A DNA stretch of 64,000 bases from Dryocola sp051297175 (GCF_051297175.1 NZ_JBINNY010000001.1:1054001-1118000); one strand, 5' to 3'; positions 43,057-51,774 are shown, numbered from the stretch's first letter. The notes: generated by a model from the letters alone, not told the origin. Program-made: numbers and translations.

Positions 43057-43079
43057 TTTATGTTATGTTATAACAAATC
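43057..43079 (+). promoter_or_regulatory. Probable Zur box upstream of the zinc ABC importer
   Basis: TTTATGTTATGTTATAACAAATC agrees with the enterobacterial Zur consensus (GAAATGTTATANTATAACATTTC) at 17 of 22 informative positions by my alignment, including the whole TGTTAT...TATAACA core except one base. It ends 1 nt before the ATG of the 44-aa ORF, so it overlaps the likely -10 or start site. Zur bound to zinc would block transcription, giving expression only in zinc shortage. Confidence 0.75.
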
Positions 43080-43080
43080 A

Positions 43081-43215
43081 ATGCGGGCCCTTTCCATGTC
43101 GATTTCTCCTTTAAGGACGCTGTTCACCGCTTCGTCCACTCTGCGCTTCGTTGCCGTAGCGCTTTTGCTGTCGCTTCTGTGGATGGCCATTCTGTGGGCG
43201 ATAGCCCTGCCATGA
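43081..43215 (+). CDS. Small hydrophobic protein (44 aa) coupled to aztA
   Basis: Frame from ATG 43081 (or 43096) to TGA 43213, with the hydrophobic segment VAVALLLSLLWMAILWAIAL after a basic start. The TGA overlaps the ATG of the ATPase gene (ATGA at 43212-43215), and the ATPase has no ribosome site of its own, which suggests this frame is translated and couples downstream translation. There is no Shine-Dalgarno before 43081 either; a leaderless mRNA is possible. It could be a leader peptide or a small transporter subunit. Confidence 0.5.
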   Translation: MRALSMSISPLRTLFTASSTLRFVAVALLLSLLWMAILWAIALP

Positions 43216-43907
43216 TCGCGCTTGAACAGGCCGTGCTCGGCTATCAGGGCAGGGCGGTGACGCCGCCAATCAGCGGAAGCTTTGCAAAGGGCAGCATGAC
43301 CGCCGTTATCGGTGCTAACGGCAGCGGGAAATCCACGCTGCTGAAAACGCTGCTGCGGCTCCAGCCTGCGGTATCAGGGCGGCTTTCATTCGCGGGCGAT
43401 AAATCCCCGCGTATCGCCTGGCTGCCGCAGCTTGCGGAAATGGATCGCCAGTTCCCCGCCACGGTCTACGATGTGGTTTGCATGGGAAGCTGGCCCGCGC
43501 GCGGGCTGTTTTCCGGGCTGCGCCGTCAGCAGCGGCTGCGCGTCTGCCACGCTATCGAACGCGTTGGACTGAGCGAGCTGCGGCGGGCGCCAATCGAAAC
43601 TCTTTCCGGCGGGCAGTTTCAGCGCATGCTTTTCGCTCGCCTGCTGGTGCAGGACGCGCCGCTGGTGCTGCTGGACGAACCTTTTACCGGCGTTGACGCG
43701 CAAACCAGCCGGTTCCTGATGGCCCTTATCTGCCATATGCACGAGGCGGGCCAGACGGTGATTGCGGTGCTGCACGACAACGCGCTGGTGGAAAGCCATT
43801 TCCCACAGGTTTTGCTCCTCGGCCCCGATGCCTGCCACTGGGGCGCGGCGTCAGAGGTTTTGCCTCGCTATCAGCCAACAGGCTTTAATCTGGCGCTATC
43901 CGCATGA
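43212..43907 (+). CDS. aztA: Zinc ABC importer, ATP-binding protein (AztA-like)
   Basis: Protein of 231 aa from the ATG at 43212; upstream in-frame residues from 43179 overlap the 44-aa frame and are not conserved-looking. Walker A IGANGSGKST, signature ETLSGGQFQRMLFARLL, Walker B PLVLLDEPFTGVD, switch His in VLHDN. Belongs to the metal-cluster (Mn/Zn/Fe) branch of importers. Overlaps the permease gene by 4 nt. Zinc is inferred from the binding protein and the Zur box. Confidence 0.85.
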   Translation: MIALEQAVLGYQGRAVTPPISGSFAKGSMTAVIGANGSGKSTLLKTLLRLQPAVSGRLSFAGDKSPRIAWLPQLAEMDRQFPATVYDVVCMGSWPARGLFSGLRRQQRLRVCHAIERVGLSELRRAPIETLSGGQFQRMLFARLLVQDAPLVLLDEPFTGVDAQTSRFLMALICHMHEAGQTVIAVLHDNALVESHFPQVLLLGPDACHWGAASEVLPRYQPTGFNLALSA

Positions 43908-44788
43908 TTTACCATTTATTAATTGCTCCGTTTATCGACTACGGATTTATGCGCCGCGCGCTGGTCGCCTGTCTGGCGCTTTCCCTGAGCACCGCTCCGC
44001 TGGGGATTTTTCTGCTGCTGCGTCGCATGAGCCTGGTGGGGGATGCGTTATCCCACGCGATTTTGCCGGGCGTGGCGGTGGGGTATCTGCTGGCGGGAAT
44101 GTCGCTGGTGGCGATGGGCATTGGCGGCTTTATGGCGGGCGTGCTGGTGGCGCTGGTTTCGGGCCTGGTAAGCGCCCGCACCAATCTTAAAGAGGACGCG
44201 AGCTTCGCCGGATTCTATCTGGGCTCGTTGGCGCTAGGCGTGACGCTGATTTCCCTGCGCGGATCGAGCGTCGATCTGCTGCATCTGCTTTTCGGCTCCA
44301 TTCTTGCCGTCAACGGCCGGGCGACGATCTTCGTGGGCGTTATCGCAAGCGTTACGCTTCTGCTGCTCGCCTTGCTTTATCGCGGTTTAGTGATGGAAAC
44401 CTTTGACCGCGCTTTCCTGCGGGTGAACAGCGGCCTGACGCCGCATCTGCTGCACGGCGTGTTCCTCGCGCTGCTGGTGCTCAATCTCGTGGCGGGTTTT
44501 CAGATCCTCGGCACGCTGATGTCCGTGGGGCTGATGATGCTGCCCGCCGTGTCCGCGCGCTGCTGGGCGAAAACGCTGCCCGGCACCATGCTGGCGGCGG
44601 TGCTCTGCGGTCTGTGCTGCGCCTGGCTTGGGCTAGCCTGGTCGTTTGCCGCCGCTCTGCCCGCTGGGCCTGCCATCGTGCTGACCGCGAGCATTGCATT
44701 CTTTATATCGGTTCTTTTCGGCCCACGCGGTGGGCTCGCCTGGAGCCTATACCGGGGTGGGTTATCAATCAGCAAGGGGATTAAATGA
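43904..44788 (+). CDS. aztB: Zinc ABC importer, permease (AztB-like)
   Basis: Inner-membrane protein of 294 aa of the ABC-3 family with about eight hydrophobic segments. MSLVGDALSHAILPGVAVGY is the family signature (compare ZnuB/SitC), and GFQILGTLMSVGLMMLPAVS the second conserved block. A dimer forms the channel for the metal delivered by the binding protein. Overlaps both neighbours by 4 nt. Confidence 0.87.
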   Translation: MIYHLLIAPFIDYGFMRRALVACLALSLSTAPLGIFLLLRRMSLVGDALSHAILPGVAVGYLLAGMSLVAMGIGGFMAGVLVALVSGLVSARTNLKEDASFAGFYLGSLALGVTLISLRGSSVDLLHLLFGSILAVNGRATIFVGVIASVTLLLLALLYRGLVMETFDRAFLRVNSGLTPHLLHGVFLALLVLNLVAGFQILGTLMSVGLMMLPAVSARCWAKTLPGTMLAAVLCGLCCAWLGLAWSFAAALPAGPAIVLTASIAFFISVLFGPRGGLAWSLYRGGLSISKGIK

Positions 44789-45663
44789 AACGTTTTGGGA
44801 TGGCGCTGTCTTTGGTGCTGGCGCTTTCAAGCCAGGCAGCACTGGCGAAGAATTTGAATGTGGTGACCAGCTTTACCGTGCTGGCGGATATGGTAAAGCA
44901 GGTGGGCGGCGAGCACGTTACGGTGACAAGCCTGGTCGGCCCGAACGGCGATCCCCACAGCTTTGAGCCGTCGCCTAAGGACAGCGTGGCGCTGAGCCAT
45001 GCCGACGTGGTGATCGTCAGCGGGCTTGGCATGGAAGGGTGGATGGAACGCCTGGTGAGCGCGTCGGGCTATAAAGGCAAGGTGGTGGTGGCCTCGCAGG
45101 GCGTGGATACCCGCAGTATGGAGGAAGACGGCAAAACCATTACCGACCCCCACGCCTGGAACAGCGCGGAAAACGGCGCGGTCTATGCGACGAATATTAT
45201 GAACGCGCTGATGGCCGCCGATGAGGCAGATGCGCCAGCCATTCGCGAAACGGGCACCGAATACGTCACGCGCCTCAAGCTTCTTGATAGCTGGGCAAAA
45301 ACGCGTTTTGCACAGATTCCCAAGGCGCGCCGCCACGTGCTGACCAGCCATGACGCTTTCGGCTATTTTGGCAAAGCCTATGGCGTGACGTTCCTGGCGC
45401 CGGTGGGCTTTTCAACCGAGGCTGAGGCGAGCGCAAGCGATGTGGCGGGCTTAATCAAACAGCTTAAAGAGCAGCACATTAAAACCTACTTTATTGAGAA
45501 TCAGACGGACCCGCGGCTGGTGCAGCAGATTGCACAGGCCAGCGGCGCAAAGCCCGGCGGTGAGCTTTATCCCGAAGCGCTATCCCCGGCGGGTGGCCCG
45601 GCAAGCACTTATGAAATGGCGTTTAAACACAACGTCGAAACGATAGCCGACAGCATGAAGTAA
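44785..45663 (+). CDS. aztC: Zinc ABC importer, periplasmic binding protein (AztC-like)
   Basis: Protein of 292 aa with a signal peptide ending QAALA. Cluster A-I metal-binding protein. Likely ligands are the His in NGDPHSFEPSP, the His in ITDPHAWNSAEN, the His in LTSHDAFGYFGKAYG and the Asp in ENQTDPRL: three His plus one Asp, as in AztC, rather than the His2-Glu-Asp set of manganese proteins. The His-rich loop of ZnuA is absent. A second high-affinity zinc uptake system beside ZnuABC is inferred. No AztD-type metallochaperone gene follows. Confidence 0.85.
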   Translation: MKRFGMALSLVLALSSQAALAKNLNVVTSFTVLADMVKQVGGEHVTVTSLVGPNGDPHSFEPSPKDSVALSHADVVIVSGLGMEGWMERLVSASGYKGKVVVASQGVDTRSMEEDGKTITDPHAWNSAENGAVYATNIMNALMAADEADAPAIRETGTEYVTRLKLLDSWAKTRFAQIPKARRHVLTSHDAFGYFGKAYGVTFLAPVGFSTEAEASASDVAGLIKQLKEQHIKTYFIENQTDPRLVQQIAQASGAKPGGELYPEALSPAGGPASTYEMAFKHNVETIADSMK

Positions 45664-45670
45664 ACATCAG

Positions 45671-45693
45671 GGCCAGCGTTTGCTGGCCTTTTT
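45671..45693 (+). terminator. Rho-independent terminator after the zinc importer operon
   Basis: Stem GGCCAGC, loop GTTT, stem GCTGGCC, then five T. It starts 7 nt after the aztC stop codon. Confidence 0.92.
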
Positions 45694-45792
45694 CACTTCT
45701 GGAACCCGCCTCGAGCTTCCTGATGTAATCCCCTGAAAGCGCTGTAAAGTGCTATCTTGATGTCCTGTGATTTGTCTACAATCGGAGCCACT

Positions 45793-46302
45793 ATGACAGA
45801 GAAAACTTTGCGTCAGTTAAGCAATCAGGTGGGCGAAGCGCTCGGGAAACTGGGGGCGACCGTGACCACGGCAGAATCCTGCACCGGCGGGTGGATAGCC
45901 AAGGTTATTACCGATGTGTCGGGCAGCTCCGCCTGGTTTGAACGCGGCTTTGTGACCTACAGTAATGAAGCTAAACACCAGATGATTGGCGTAGACAGCG
46001 GCACGCTGGAAACCCATGGCGCGGTGAGCGAAGCCGTAGTGCGCGAAATGGCGCAGGGCGCGCTGTATGCCGCTGCGGCAGACTACGCGATTTCCGTCAG
46101 CGGTATCGCCGGGCCGAACGGCGGAAGCAAAGAAAAACCCGTCGGCACCGTGTGGTTTGGCTTTGCCTCAAAGCAGGAAGGCACGATTGTGCGCCACCAG
46201 CTTTTCGAAGGGGACCGCGACACCGTCAGGCGCAGGTCCACGGAATATGCCTTGCAAACCCTCTGGGAAGAATTTCTAAAAAATAAGCTTGATACTGTAT
46301 GA
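45793..46302 (+). CDS. pncC: Nicotinamide-nucleotide amidohydrolase PncC (YgaD)
   Basis: Protein of 169 aa that deamidates NMN to nicotinate mononucleotide in the pyridine nucleotide cycle. CinA C-terminal domain: VTTAESCTGGWIAKVITDVS with the catalytic Ser, GFVTYSNEAK, and SVSGIAGPNGGSKEKPVGTV. The start at 45793 follows GGAG at 45784; an ATG at 45757 lacks conservation. The last codons overlap the recA promoter, as in E. coli. Confidence 0.96.
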   Translation: MTEKTLRQLSNQVGEALGKLGATVTTAESCTGGWIAKVITDVSGSSAWFERGFVTYSNEAKHQMIGVDSGTLETHGAVSEAVVREMAQGALYAAAADYAISVSGIAGPNGGSKEKPVGTVWFGFASKQEGTIVRHQLFEGDRDTVRRRSTEYALQTLWEEFLKNKLDTV

Positions 46303-46316
46303 CCATACAGTATAAT
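46289..46316 (+). promoter_or_regulatory. recA promoter with LexA box
   Basis: -35 TTGATA (46289-46294) and -10 TATAAT (46311-46316) with 16-nt spacing. The LexA operator TACTGTATGACCATACAGTA (46293-46312) lies between and over them; it differs from the E. coli operator by a single central base. DNA damage relieves LexA repression and induces recA. Confidence 0.97.
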
Positions 46317-46386
46317 TGGCTCAACGAATCAAATTGAGAACGCAGCGTAGCGCATCCGCGCCTCACCCTGCATGACAGGAGTAATA

Positions 46387-47451
46387 ATGGCTATCGACGA
46401 AAACAAACAGAAGGCGTTAGCGGCAGCTCTGGGCCAAATTGAAAAACAATTCGGCAAAGGCTCCATCATGCGTCTGGGTGAAGACCGTTCCATGGATGTT
46501 GAAACGATCTCTACCGGCTCACTTTCACTGGATATCGCTCTGGGGGCCGGTGGCCTGCCAATGGGCCGTATCGTTGAAATCTACGGACCAGAATCCTCAG
46601 GTAAAACAACCCTGACCCTGCAGGTTATCGGTGCCGCACAACGTGAAGGTAAAACCTGTGCGTTTATCGATGCGGAACACGCGCTGGACCCGGTATACGC
46701 GAAGAAACTTGGCGTTGATATCGACAACCTGCTGTGTTCCCAGCCTGATACCGGTGAACAAGCGCTGGAAATCTGTGATGCGCTGGCTCGCTCCGGTGCC
46801 GTAGACGTTATCATCGTTGACTCCGTGGCGGCTCTGACGCCGAAAGCGGAAATCGAAGGCGAAATCGGTGACTCTCACATGGGCCTTGCGGCTCGTATGA
46901 TGAGCCAGGCGATGCGTAAGCTGGCCGGTAACCTGAAGCAGTCCAACACGCTGCTTATCTTCATCAACCAAATTCGTATGAAGATCGGCGTGATGTTCGG
47001 TAACCCGGAAACCACCACCGGTGGTAACGCGCTGAAATTCTACGCTTCCGTGCGTCTGGATATCCGTCGCATCGGTGCGGTAAAAGATGGCGACAACGTT
47101 ATCGGCAGCGAAACCCGCGTGAAGGTCGTGAAAAACAAAATCGCGGCACCGTTTAAGCAGGCTGAATTCCAGATCCTTTACGGTGAAGGCATCAACTTCT
47201 ACGGTGAGCTGGTTGACCTGGGCGTGAAGCACAAGCTGATTGAAAAAGCGGGTGCATGGTACAGCTACAACGGTGAGAAGATTGGCCAGGGTAAATCCAA
47301 CGCCAGTAACTTCCTGAAAGAGAACAAGCCAATGGCCGTAGAAATCGAGAAGAAACTACGCGAAATGCTGCTCAACAATCAGGATGGCACACCGGACTTT
47401 ACCGTTGACGACCACGACAAAGACGCCGCGGAAACCAACGAAGAGTTCTAA
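46387..47451 (+). CDS. recA: RecA recombinase
   Basis: Protein of 354 aa. Walker A GPESSGKTT, DNA-binding loops L1/L2 (EIEGEIGDSHMGLAARMMSQ and FGNPETTTGGNALKFYASV), N-terminal oligomerisation helix MAIDENKQKALAAALGQIEK and the acidic tail (DHDKDAAETNEEF). Catalyses strand exchange and activates LexA self-cleavage. The start at 46387 has AGGAG upstream; an ATG at 46372 is not conserved. Confidence 0.99.
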   Translation: MAIDENKQKALAAALGQIEKQFGKGSIMRLGEDRSMDVETISTGSLSLDIALGAGGLPMGRIVEIYGPESSGKTTLTLQVIGAAQREGKTCAFIDAEHALDPVYAKKLGVDIDNLLCSQPDTGEQALEICDALARSGAVDVIIVDSVAALTPKAEIEGEIGDSHMGLAARMMSQAMRKLAGNLKQSNTLLIFINQIRMKIGVMFGNPETTTGGNALKFYASVRLDIRRIGAVKDGDNVIGSETRVKVVKNKIAAPFKQAEFQILYGEGINFYGELVDLGVKHKLIEKAGAWYSYNGEKIGQGKSNASNFLKENKPMAVEIEKKLREMLLNNQDGTPDFTVDDHDKDAAETNEEF

Positions 47452-47459
47452 TTTATCCC

Positions 47460-47490
47460 AGGGGTTGCTAAGGCAACCCCTGTTCTTTTC
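47460..47490 (+). terminator. Terminator between recA and recX
   Basis: Stem GGGGTTGC, loop TAAG, stem GCAACCCC, followed by a T-rich but interrupted tail (TGTTCTTTTC). As in E. coli it probably lets a fraction of transcripts pass into recX. Confidence 0.88.
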
Positions 47491-47541
47491 TGCTTTAACG
47501 CAATACCCTCAGTTCATCGTTTTCTTAACAGGCCATCTGTT

Positions 47542-48054
47542 ATGTCTGATTCAAACCCAACGCCACGCCGCAGCGCTTATGCTCGCCTGCTGGACAAAGC
47601 CACCCGCATTCTTGCCATGCGCGATCACAGCGAGCACGAGCTGCGCCGAAAGCTTACCGCCGCGCCCACTTTTCCCGGTAGCCAGAATACGGAAGCGCCA
47701 GCCTTCACCCCTGAAGATATCGAAAAAGTCATTGCCTGGTGCTATGAGCACCGCTGGCTGGATGATGCCAATTTTGCCACGCGCTTTATCGCCAGCCGCA
47801 GCCGTAAGGGCTACGGGCCGCAGCGTATCCGCCAGGAGCTACAGCAAAAGGGCATCGACAGGACGACCAGCGAAGCCGCGATGATGGAGTGCGAAGTTGA
47901 CTGGCAGGCGATGGCGCGTGAAATGGCCGAAAGGAAGTTTGGCGAACCGCTGCCAACCGAATGGAAGGAACGCGCCAAAGTGCAGCGTTTTCTTTTGTAT
48001 CGAGGCTTCTTTATGGAGGATATCCAGGGCATCTATCGAAATTTTGCCGATTAG
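47542..48054 (+). CDS. recX: RecX, regulator of RecA
   Basis: Protein of 170 aa (E. coli 166), all-helical with three tandem RecX repeats: RILAMRDHSEHELRRKLTAA, CYEHRWLDDANFATRFIASR and RQELQQKGIDRTTSEAAM. It caps and blocks RecA filament growth. 90 nt after recA, read through the intervening terminator. Confidence 0.96.
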   Translation: MSDSNPTPRRSAYARLLDKATRILAMRDHSEHELRRKLTAAPTFPGSQNTEAPAFTPEDIEKVIAWCYEHRWLDDANFATRFIASRSRKGYGPQRIRQELQQKGIDRTTSEAAMMECEVDWQAMAREMAERKFGEPLPTEWKERAKVQRFLLYRGFFMEDIQGIYRNFAD

Positions 48055-48193
48055 GTTGATCCTGGATTTTACTTCCCCGGTAAGAAAACTTATCTTATTC
48101 CCACTTTTTTCCAGGTAAGCTGGCTGCCTCTTCAGCATTGCTGCGGCGGATGTCTGGTTTACAACACCCTATTAGCTTGATTTCAGGATAAAT

Positions 48194-50821
48194 ATGAGCA
48201 AGAGCACCGCTGAGATCCGTCAGGCGTTTCTCGATTTTTTCCATAGTAAAGGTCACCAGGTCGTAGCGAGCAGCTCCCTGGTGCCGAATAACGATCCGAC
48301 TTTGCTGTTTACCAACGCCGGGATGAACCAGTTTAAGGATGTTTTCCTGGGTCTGGACAAGCGTAACTATACCCGTGCCACAACCTCTCAGCGTTGTGTA
48401 CGTGCGGGCGGTAAGCACAACGATCTGGAAAACGTCGGCTACACTGCGCGTCACCACACTTTCTTCGAAATGCTGGGTAACTTCAGCTTCGGTGACTACT
48501 TCAAACACGACGCAATCAACTTCGCATGGGAATTACTGACCGGCGAACAATGGTTCAATCTGCCAAAAGATCGTCTGTGGGTGACCGTCTACGAAACCGA
48601 TGACGAAGCCTTCGAAATCTGGGAAAAAGAAGTTGGTGTTCCCCGCGAGCGCATTATCCGCATTGGCGATAACAAAGGCGCGGCCTACGCGTCTGACAAC
48701 TTCTGGCAGATGGGTGACACCGGCCCTTGCGGCCCGTGCACCGAGATTTTCTTCGACCATGGCGACCACATCTGGGGCGGGCCTCCGGGCAGTGCTGAAG
48801 AAGATGGCGACCGCTATATTGAGATCTGGAACATCGTCTTCATGCAGTTCAACCGTCAGCAGGACGGCACCATGCTGCCGCTGCCGAAGCCGTCTGTTGA
48901 TACCGGTATGGGCCTGGAGCGTATCGCTGCCGTTTTGCAGCACGTGAACTCCAACTACGAAATCGACCTGTTCAGCAAGCTGATTAAGTCCGTGGCTCAG
49001 GTCACCGGCGCAACCGATCTGACCAGCAAGTCTCTGCGCGTCATTGCAGACCACATCCGCTCCTGTGCTTTCCTGGTTGCCGATGGCGTGACGCCGTCCA
49101 ACGAAGGCCGTGGATACGTTCTGCGCCGCATCATTCGTCGCGCTATTCGCCACGGCAACATGCTTGGCGCGAAAGACACCTTCTTCTACAAGCTGGTTGG
49201 CCCGCTGGTAGACGTGATGGGTTCCGCTGGCGACGAGCTGAAACGCCAGCAGGCGCTGGTTGAGCAAGTGCTGAAAACCGAAGAAGAGCAGTTTGCCCGT
49301 ACTCTGGAACGCGGCCTGGCGCTGCTGGACGAAGAGCTGGCAAACCTGAAAGGCGATACGCTGGACGGCGAAACTGCCTTCCGTCTGTATGACACCTACG
49401 GCTTCCCGGTTGACCTGACGGCGGACGTTTGCCGCGAGCGTAATCTGAAAGTTGACGAAGCAGGCTTTGAAGCTGCGATGGAAGAGCAGCGCCGTCGTGC
49501 GCGCGAATCCAGCGGTTTCGGTGCCGATTACAACAGCATGATCCGCGTGGATTCTGCATCAGCCTTCAAAGGCTATGACCATCTCGACCTGAACGCGAAA
49601 GTGACCGCGCTGTTTGTTGACGGCAAGCCCGTTGAGCAGGTTGCAGCGGGCCAGGATGCGGTTGTTGTGCTGAACGAAACGCCATTCTATGGCGAATCCG
49701 GCGGCCAGGTTGGCGATAAAGGCGTCATCAAGGGCAAAGGTATCGACTTCGCGGTTAACGACACTCAAAAATACGGCCAGGCGATTGGTCATCTTGGCAA
49801 GCTGGTTAGCGGCGTGCTGAAAGTGGGTGACAGCGTGAAGGCCGAAGTAGACGAAGAACGCCGCGCGCGCATTCGTCTGAACCACTCCGCGACTCACCTG
49901 CTGCATGCAGCGCTGCGTCAGGTTCTGGGCACTCACGTCGCTCAGAAAGGTTCTCTGGTTAACGATAAAGGCCTGCGTTTTGATTTCTCGCATTTCGAAG
50001 CGATGAAGCCATCTGAAGTGCGCGCGGTTGAAGATATCGTTAACGCCCAAATCCGTCGCAACCTGCCGATCGAAACCAACGTTATGGATCTCGAAGCGGC
50101 AAAAGCGAAGGGCGCAATGGCGCTGTTTGGCGAAAAATATGAAGATCACGTGCGCGTATTGAGCATGGGTGATTTCTCAACCGAGCTGTGCGGTGGTACA
50201 CACGCTAGCCGTACCGGTGATATCGGCCTGTTCCGCATCGTGGCTGAGTCTGGTACTGCGGCGGGCGTACGTCGTATTGAAGCCGTAACCGGCGAAGGCG
50301 CGCTGGCGATTCTGCACGCGCAGAGCGACCAGCTGCACGACATTGCTCAACTGCTTAAGGGCGACAGCCAGAACCTGAACGACAAAGTGCGTTCGGTGCT
50401 GGAGCGTACCCGCCAGCTTGAGAAAGAGTTGCAGCAGTTAAAAGAGCAGCAGGCTTCGCAGGAGAGCGCAAATCTTTCCAGCAAAGCGGTAGAAGTGAAA
50501 GGCGTGAAGCTGCTGGTGAGCGAGCTGAGCAACGTTGAACCTAAAATGTTGCGCACCATGGTCGATGACCTGAAAAATCAGCTTGGCTCAGCGGTAATCG
50601 TTCTGGCGACCGTGTCAGAAGGTAAGGTTTCTCTGATTGCTGGTGTCTCCAAAGACGTTACCGACCGCGTAAAAGCGGGGGAACTGGTGGGCATGGTTGC
50701 ACAGCAGGTTGGAGGCAAGGGTGGTGGTCGTCCGGACATGGCTCAAGCAGGCGGTACAGACGCGGCGGCCTTGCCTGGCGCGCTGTCCGGCGTTGAAGCC
50801 TGGGTCGCGGCTAAGCTCTAA
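48194..50821 (+). CDS. alaS: Alanyl-tRNA synthetase
   Basis: Protein of 875 aa (E. coli 876). Class II catalytic core at the N-terminus (RQAFLDFFHSKGHQVV; motif 3 around TGMGLERIAAVLQ), the editing domain with zinc site motif LNHSATHLLHAALRQVLG and CGGTHASRTGDIG, and the C-terminal C-Ala domain with GGRPDMAQAGG. Charges tRNA-Ala and clears mischarged Ser/Gly. Codon use is strongly biased, as expected for a highly expressed gene. Confidence 0.99.
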   Translation: MSKSTAEIRQAFLDFFHSKGHQVVASSSLVPNNDPTLLFTNAGMNQFKDVFLGLDKRNYTRATTSQRCVRAGGKHNDLENVGYTARHHTFFEMLGNFSFGDYFKHDAINFAWELLTGEQWFNLPKDRLWVTVYETDDEAFEIWEKEVGVPRERIIRIGDNKGAAYASDNFWQMGDTGPCGPCTEIFFDHGDHIWGGPPGSAEEDGDRYIEIWNIVFMQFNRQQDGTMLPLPKPSVDTGMGLERIAAVLQHVNSNYEIDLFSKLIKSVAQVTGATDLTSKSLRVIADHIRSCAFLVADGVTPSNEGRGYVLRRIIRRAIRHGNMLGAKDTFFYKLVGPLVDVMGSAGDELKRQQALVEQVLKTEEEQFARTLERGLALLDEELANLKGDTLDGETAFRLYDTYGFPVDLTADVCRERNLKVDEAGFEAAMEEQRRRARESSGFGADYNSMIRVDSASAFKGYDHLDLNAKVTALFVDGKPVEQVAAGQDAVVVLNETPFYGESGGQVGDKGVIKGKGIDFAVNDTQKYGQAIGHLGKLVSGVLKVGDSVKAEVDEERRARIRLNHSATHLLHAALRQVLGTHVAQKGSLVNDKGLRFDFSHFEAMKPSEVRAVEDIVNAQIRRNLPIETNVMDLEAAKAKGAMALFGEKYEDHVRVLSMGDFSTELCGGTHASRTGDIGLFRIVAESGTAAGVRRIEAVTGEGALAILHAQSDQLHDIAQLLKGDSQNLNDKVRSVLERTRQLEKELQQLKEQQASQESANLSSKAVEVKGVKLLVSELSNVEPKMLRTMVDDLKNQLGSAVIVLATVSEGKVSLIAGVSKDVTDRVKAGELVGMVAQQVGGKGGGRPDMAQAGGTDAAALPGALSGVEAWVAAKL

Positions 50822-51069
50822 GTAAAAATAAAGTGTAAGCGGGCGCAGGCTTGATTTTGTGAGCCAGCGCCCGAACATCTACACACTATCGATAATGATA
50901 AAGTCAGGTTGAAGTTGAGTATATCGGCTAAACTTAGTCATAACAGAATGTAATGCCGTGACTGCTTACACTTTATGTGTTTGTCATCGCTTACTTTTTG
51001 GCGTTATATGATGGATAATGCCGGGATACGCCAGAGGCCCGACTCTTTTAATCTTTCAAGGAGCAAAGA

Positions 51070-51255
51070 ATGCTTATTCTGACTCGTCGAGTTGGTGAGA
51101 CCCTCATGATTGGGGATGAGGTGACCGTGACTGTGCTTGGGGTGAAAGGCAACCAGGTTCGTATTGGTGTGAACGCCCCGAAAGAAGTCTCTGTACACCG
51201 CGAAGAGATCTACCAACGTATCCAGGCTGAAAAATCGCAACAAACGAGTTACTAA
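51070..51255 (+). CDS. csrA: Carbon storage regulator CsrA
   Basis: RNA-binding protein of 61 aa: MLILTRRVGETLMIGDEV, the RVGVNAPKE-like core (VRIGVNAPKEVSVHREEIYQ) and C-terminal ETSY-like tail (QQTSY). Controls glycogen, motility and biofilm mRNAs by binding GGA motifs near ribosome sites. AAGGAG lies 8 nt upstream. The 248-nt gap to alaS contains a GC-rich hairpin (50840-50873) and should hold the several csrA promoters known in E. coli. Confidence 0.99.
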   Translation: MLILTRRVGETLMIGDEVTVTVLGVKGNQVRIGVNAPKEVSVHREEIYQRIQAEKSQQTSY

Positions 51256-51262
51256 AGTTACT

Positions 51263-51289
51263 GCGTCTCGCCAGCAATTGGCGAGACGC
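51263..51289 (+). terminator. Hairpin after csrA
   Basis: Perfect eleven-base arms GCGTCTCGCCA and TGGCGAGACGC around GCAAT, followed by TACTTTTATCC. It begins 8 nt after the csrA stop codon. Confidence 0.88.
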
Positions 51290-51511
51290 TACTTTTATCC
51301 CCTCGGTTTTCTTATTTTCTCTCTGTAATTGTCGCTTCATTTTCTCGCAATCTTTCCTTAATCACTCCCAGGCTTCGCTATAACGCGAAAAACTCTGCAC
51401 GTCCTTTTGCTGGAAACGCGATCTTGCCTGTTGATAAAACACTCTTTTTGTTTCCAAATTACGCTAATTGCGTGGGATTTGTGCAATCGATGTCGAGTCG
51501 GGAAAAATTGT
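51290..51511. other. Spacer between csrA and the tRNA operon
   Basis: About 220 nt with no gene that I can support. It separates the csrA terminator from the tRNA promoter. Confidence 0.4.
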
Positions 51512-51546
51512 TTGACTTATAAGTCCCAGAAAGTAATATGTGCGCC
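51512..51546 (+). promoter_or_regulatory. Promoter of the serV-argV tRNA operon
   Basis: -35 TTGACT (51512-51517), 16-nt spacer, -10 TAATAT (51534-51539), followed by the GC-rich discriminator GTGCGCC, the mark of stringently controlled stable-RNA promoters. The first tRNA starts about 55 nt downstream of the expected transcription start. Confidence 0.85.
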
Positions 51547-51600
51547 ACGCAGCGACGAGAAGCTCTTACGAGTAACTTGAAGCACTCGCAAGAGGCGTGT

Positions 51601-51693
51601 GGTGAGGTGGCCGAGAGGCTGAAGGCGCTCCCCTGCTAAGGGAGTATGCGGTCAAAAGCTGCATCCGGGGTTCGAATCCCCGCCTCACCGCCA
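51601..51693 (+). tRNA. serV: tRNA-Ser (anticodon GCT)
   Basis: 93 nt with encoded CCA. Acceptor GGTGAGG/CCTCACC, D-arm GGCCGAGAGGCTGAAGGC, anticodon loop CTGCTAA (GCT), long variable arm, T-loop TTCGAAT. Same position as E. coli serV. Confidence 0.98.
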
Positions 51694-51697
51694 TTTT

Positions 51698-51774
51698 GCA
51701 TCCGTAGCTCAGCTGGATAGAGTACTCGGCTACGAACCGAGCGGTCGGAGGTTCGAATCCTCCCGGATGCACCA
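51698..51774 (+). tRNA. argV: tRNA-Arg (anticodon ACG), copy 1
   Basis: 77 nt with CCA. Acceptor GCATCCG/CGGATGC, D-arm TAGCTCAGCTGGATAGA, anticodon stem-loop CTCGGCTACGAACCGAG with ACG (inosine-modified by TadA in this family), T-arm GGAGGTTCGAATCCTCC. It starts 4 nt after tRNA-Ser and is followed by a structured repeat. Confidence 0.98.

Noticed and set aside
43212..45663. Manganese/iron importer (SitABC-type) assignment
   Set aside because: The binding protein has His in TSHDAFGYF where manganese proteins have Glu, and the upstream palindrome fits Zur rather than MntR or Fur.
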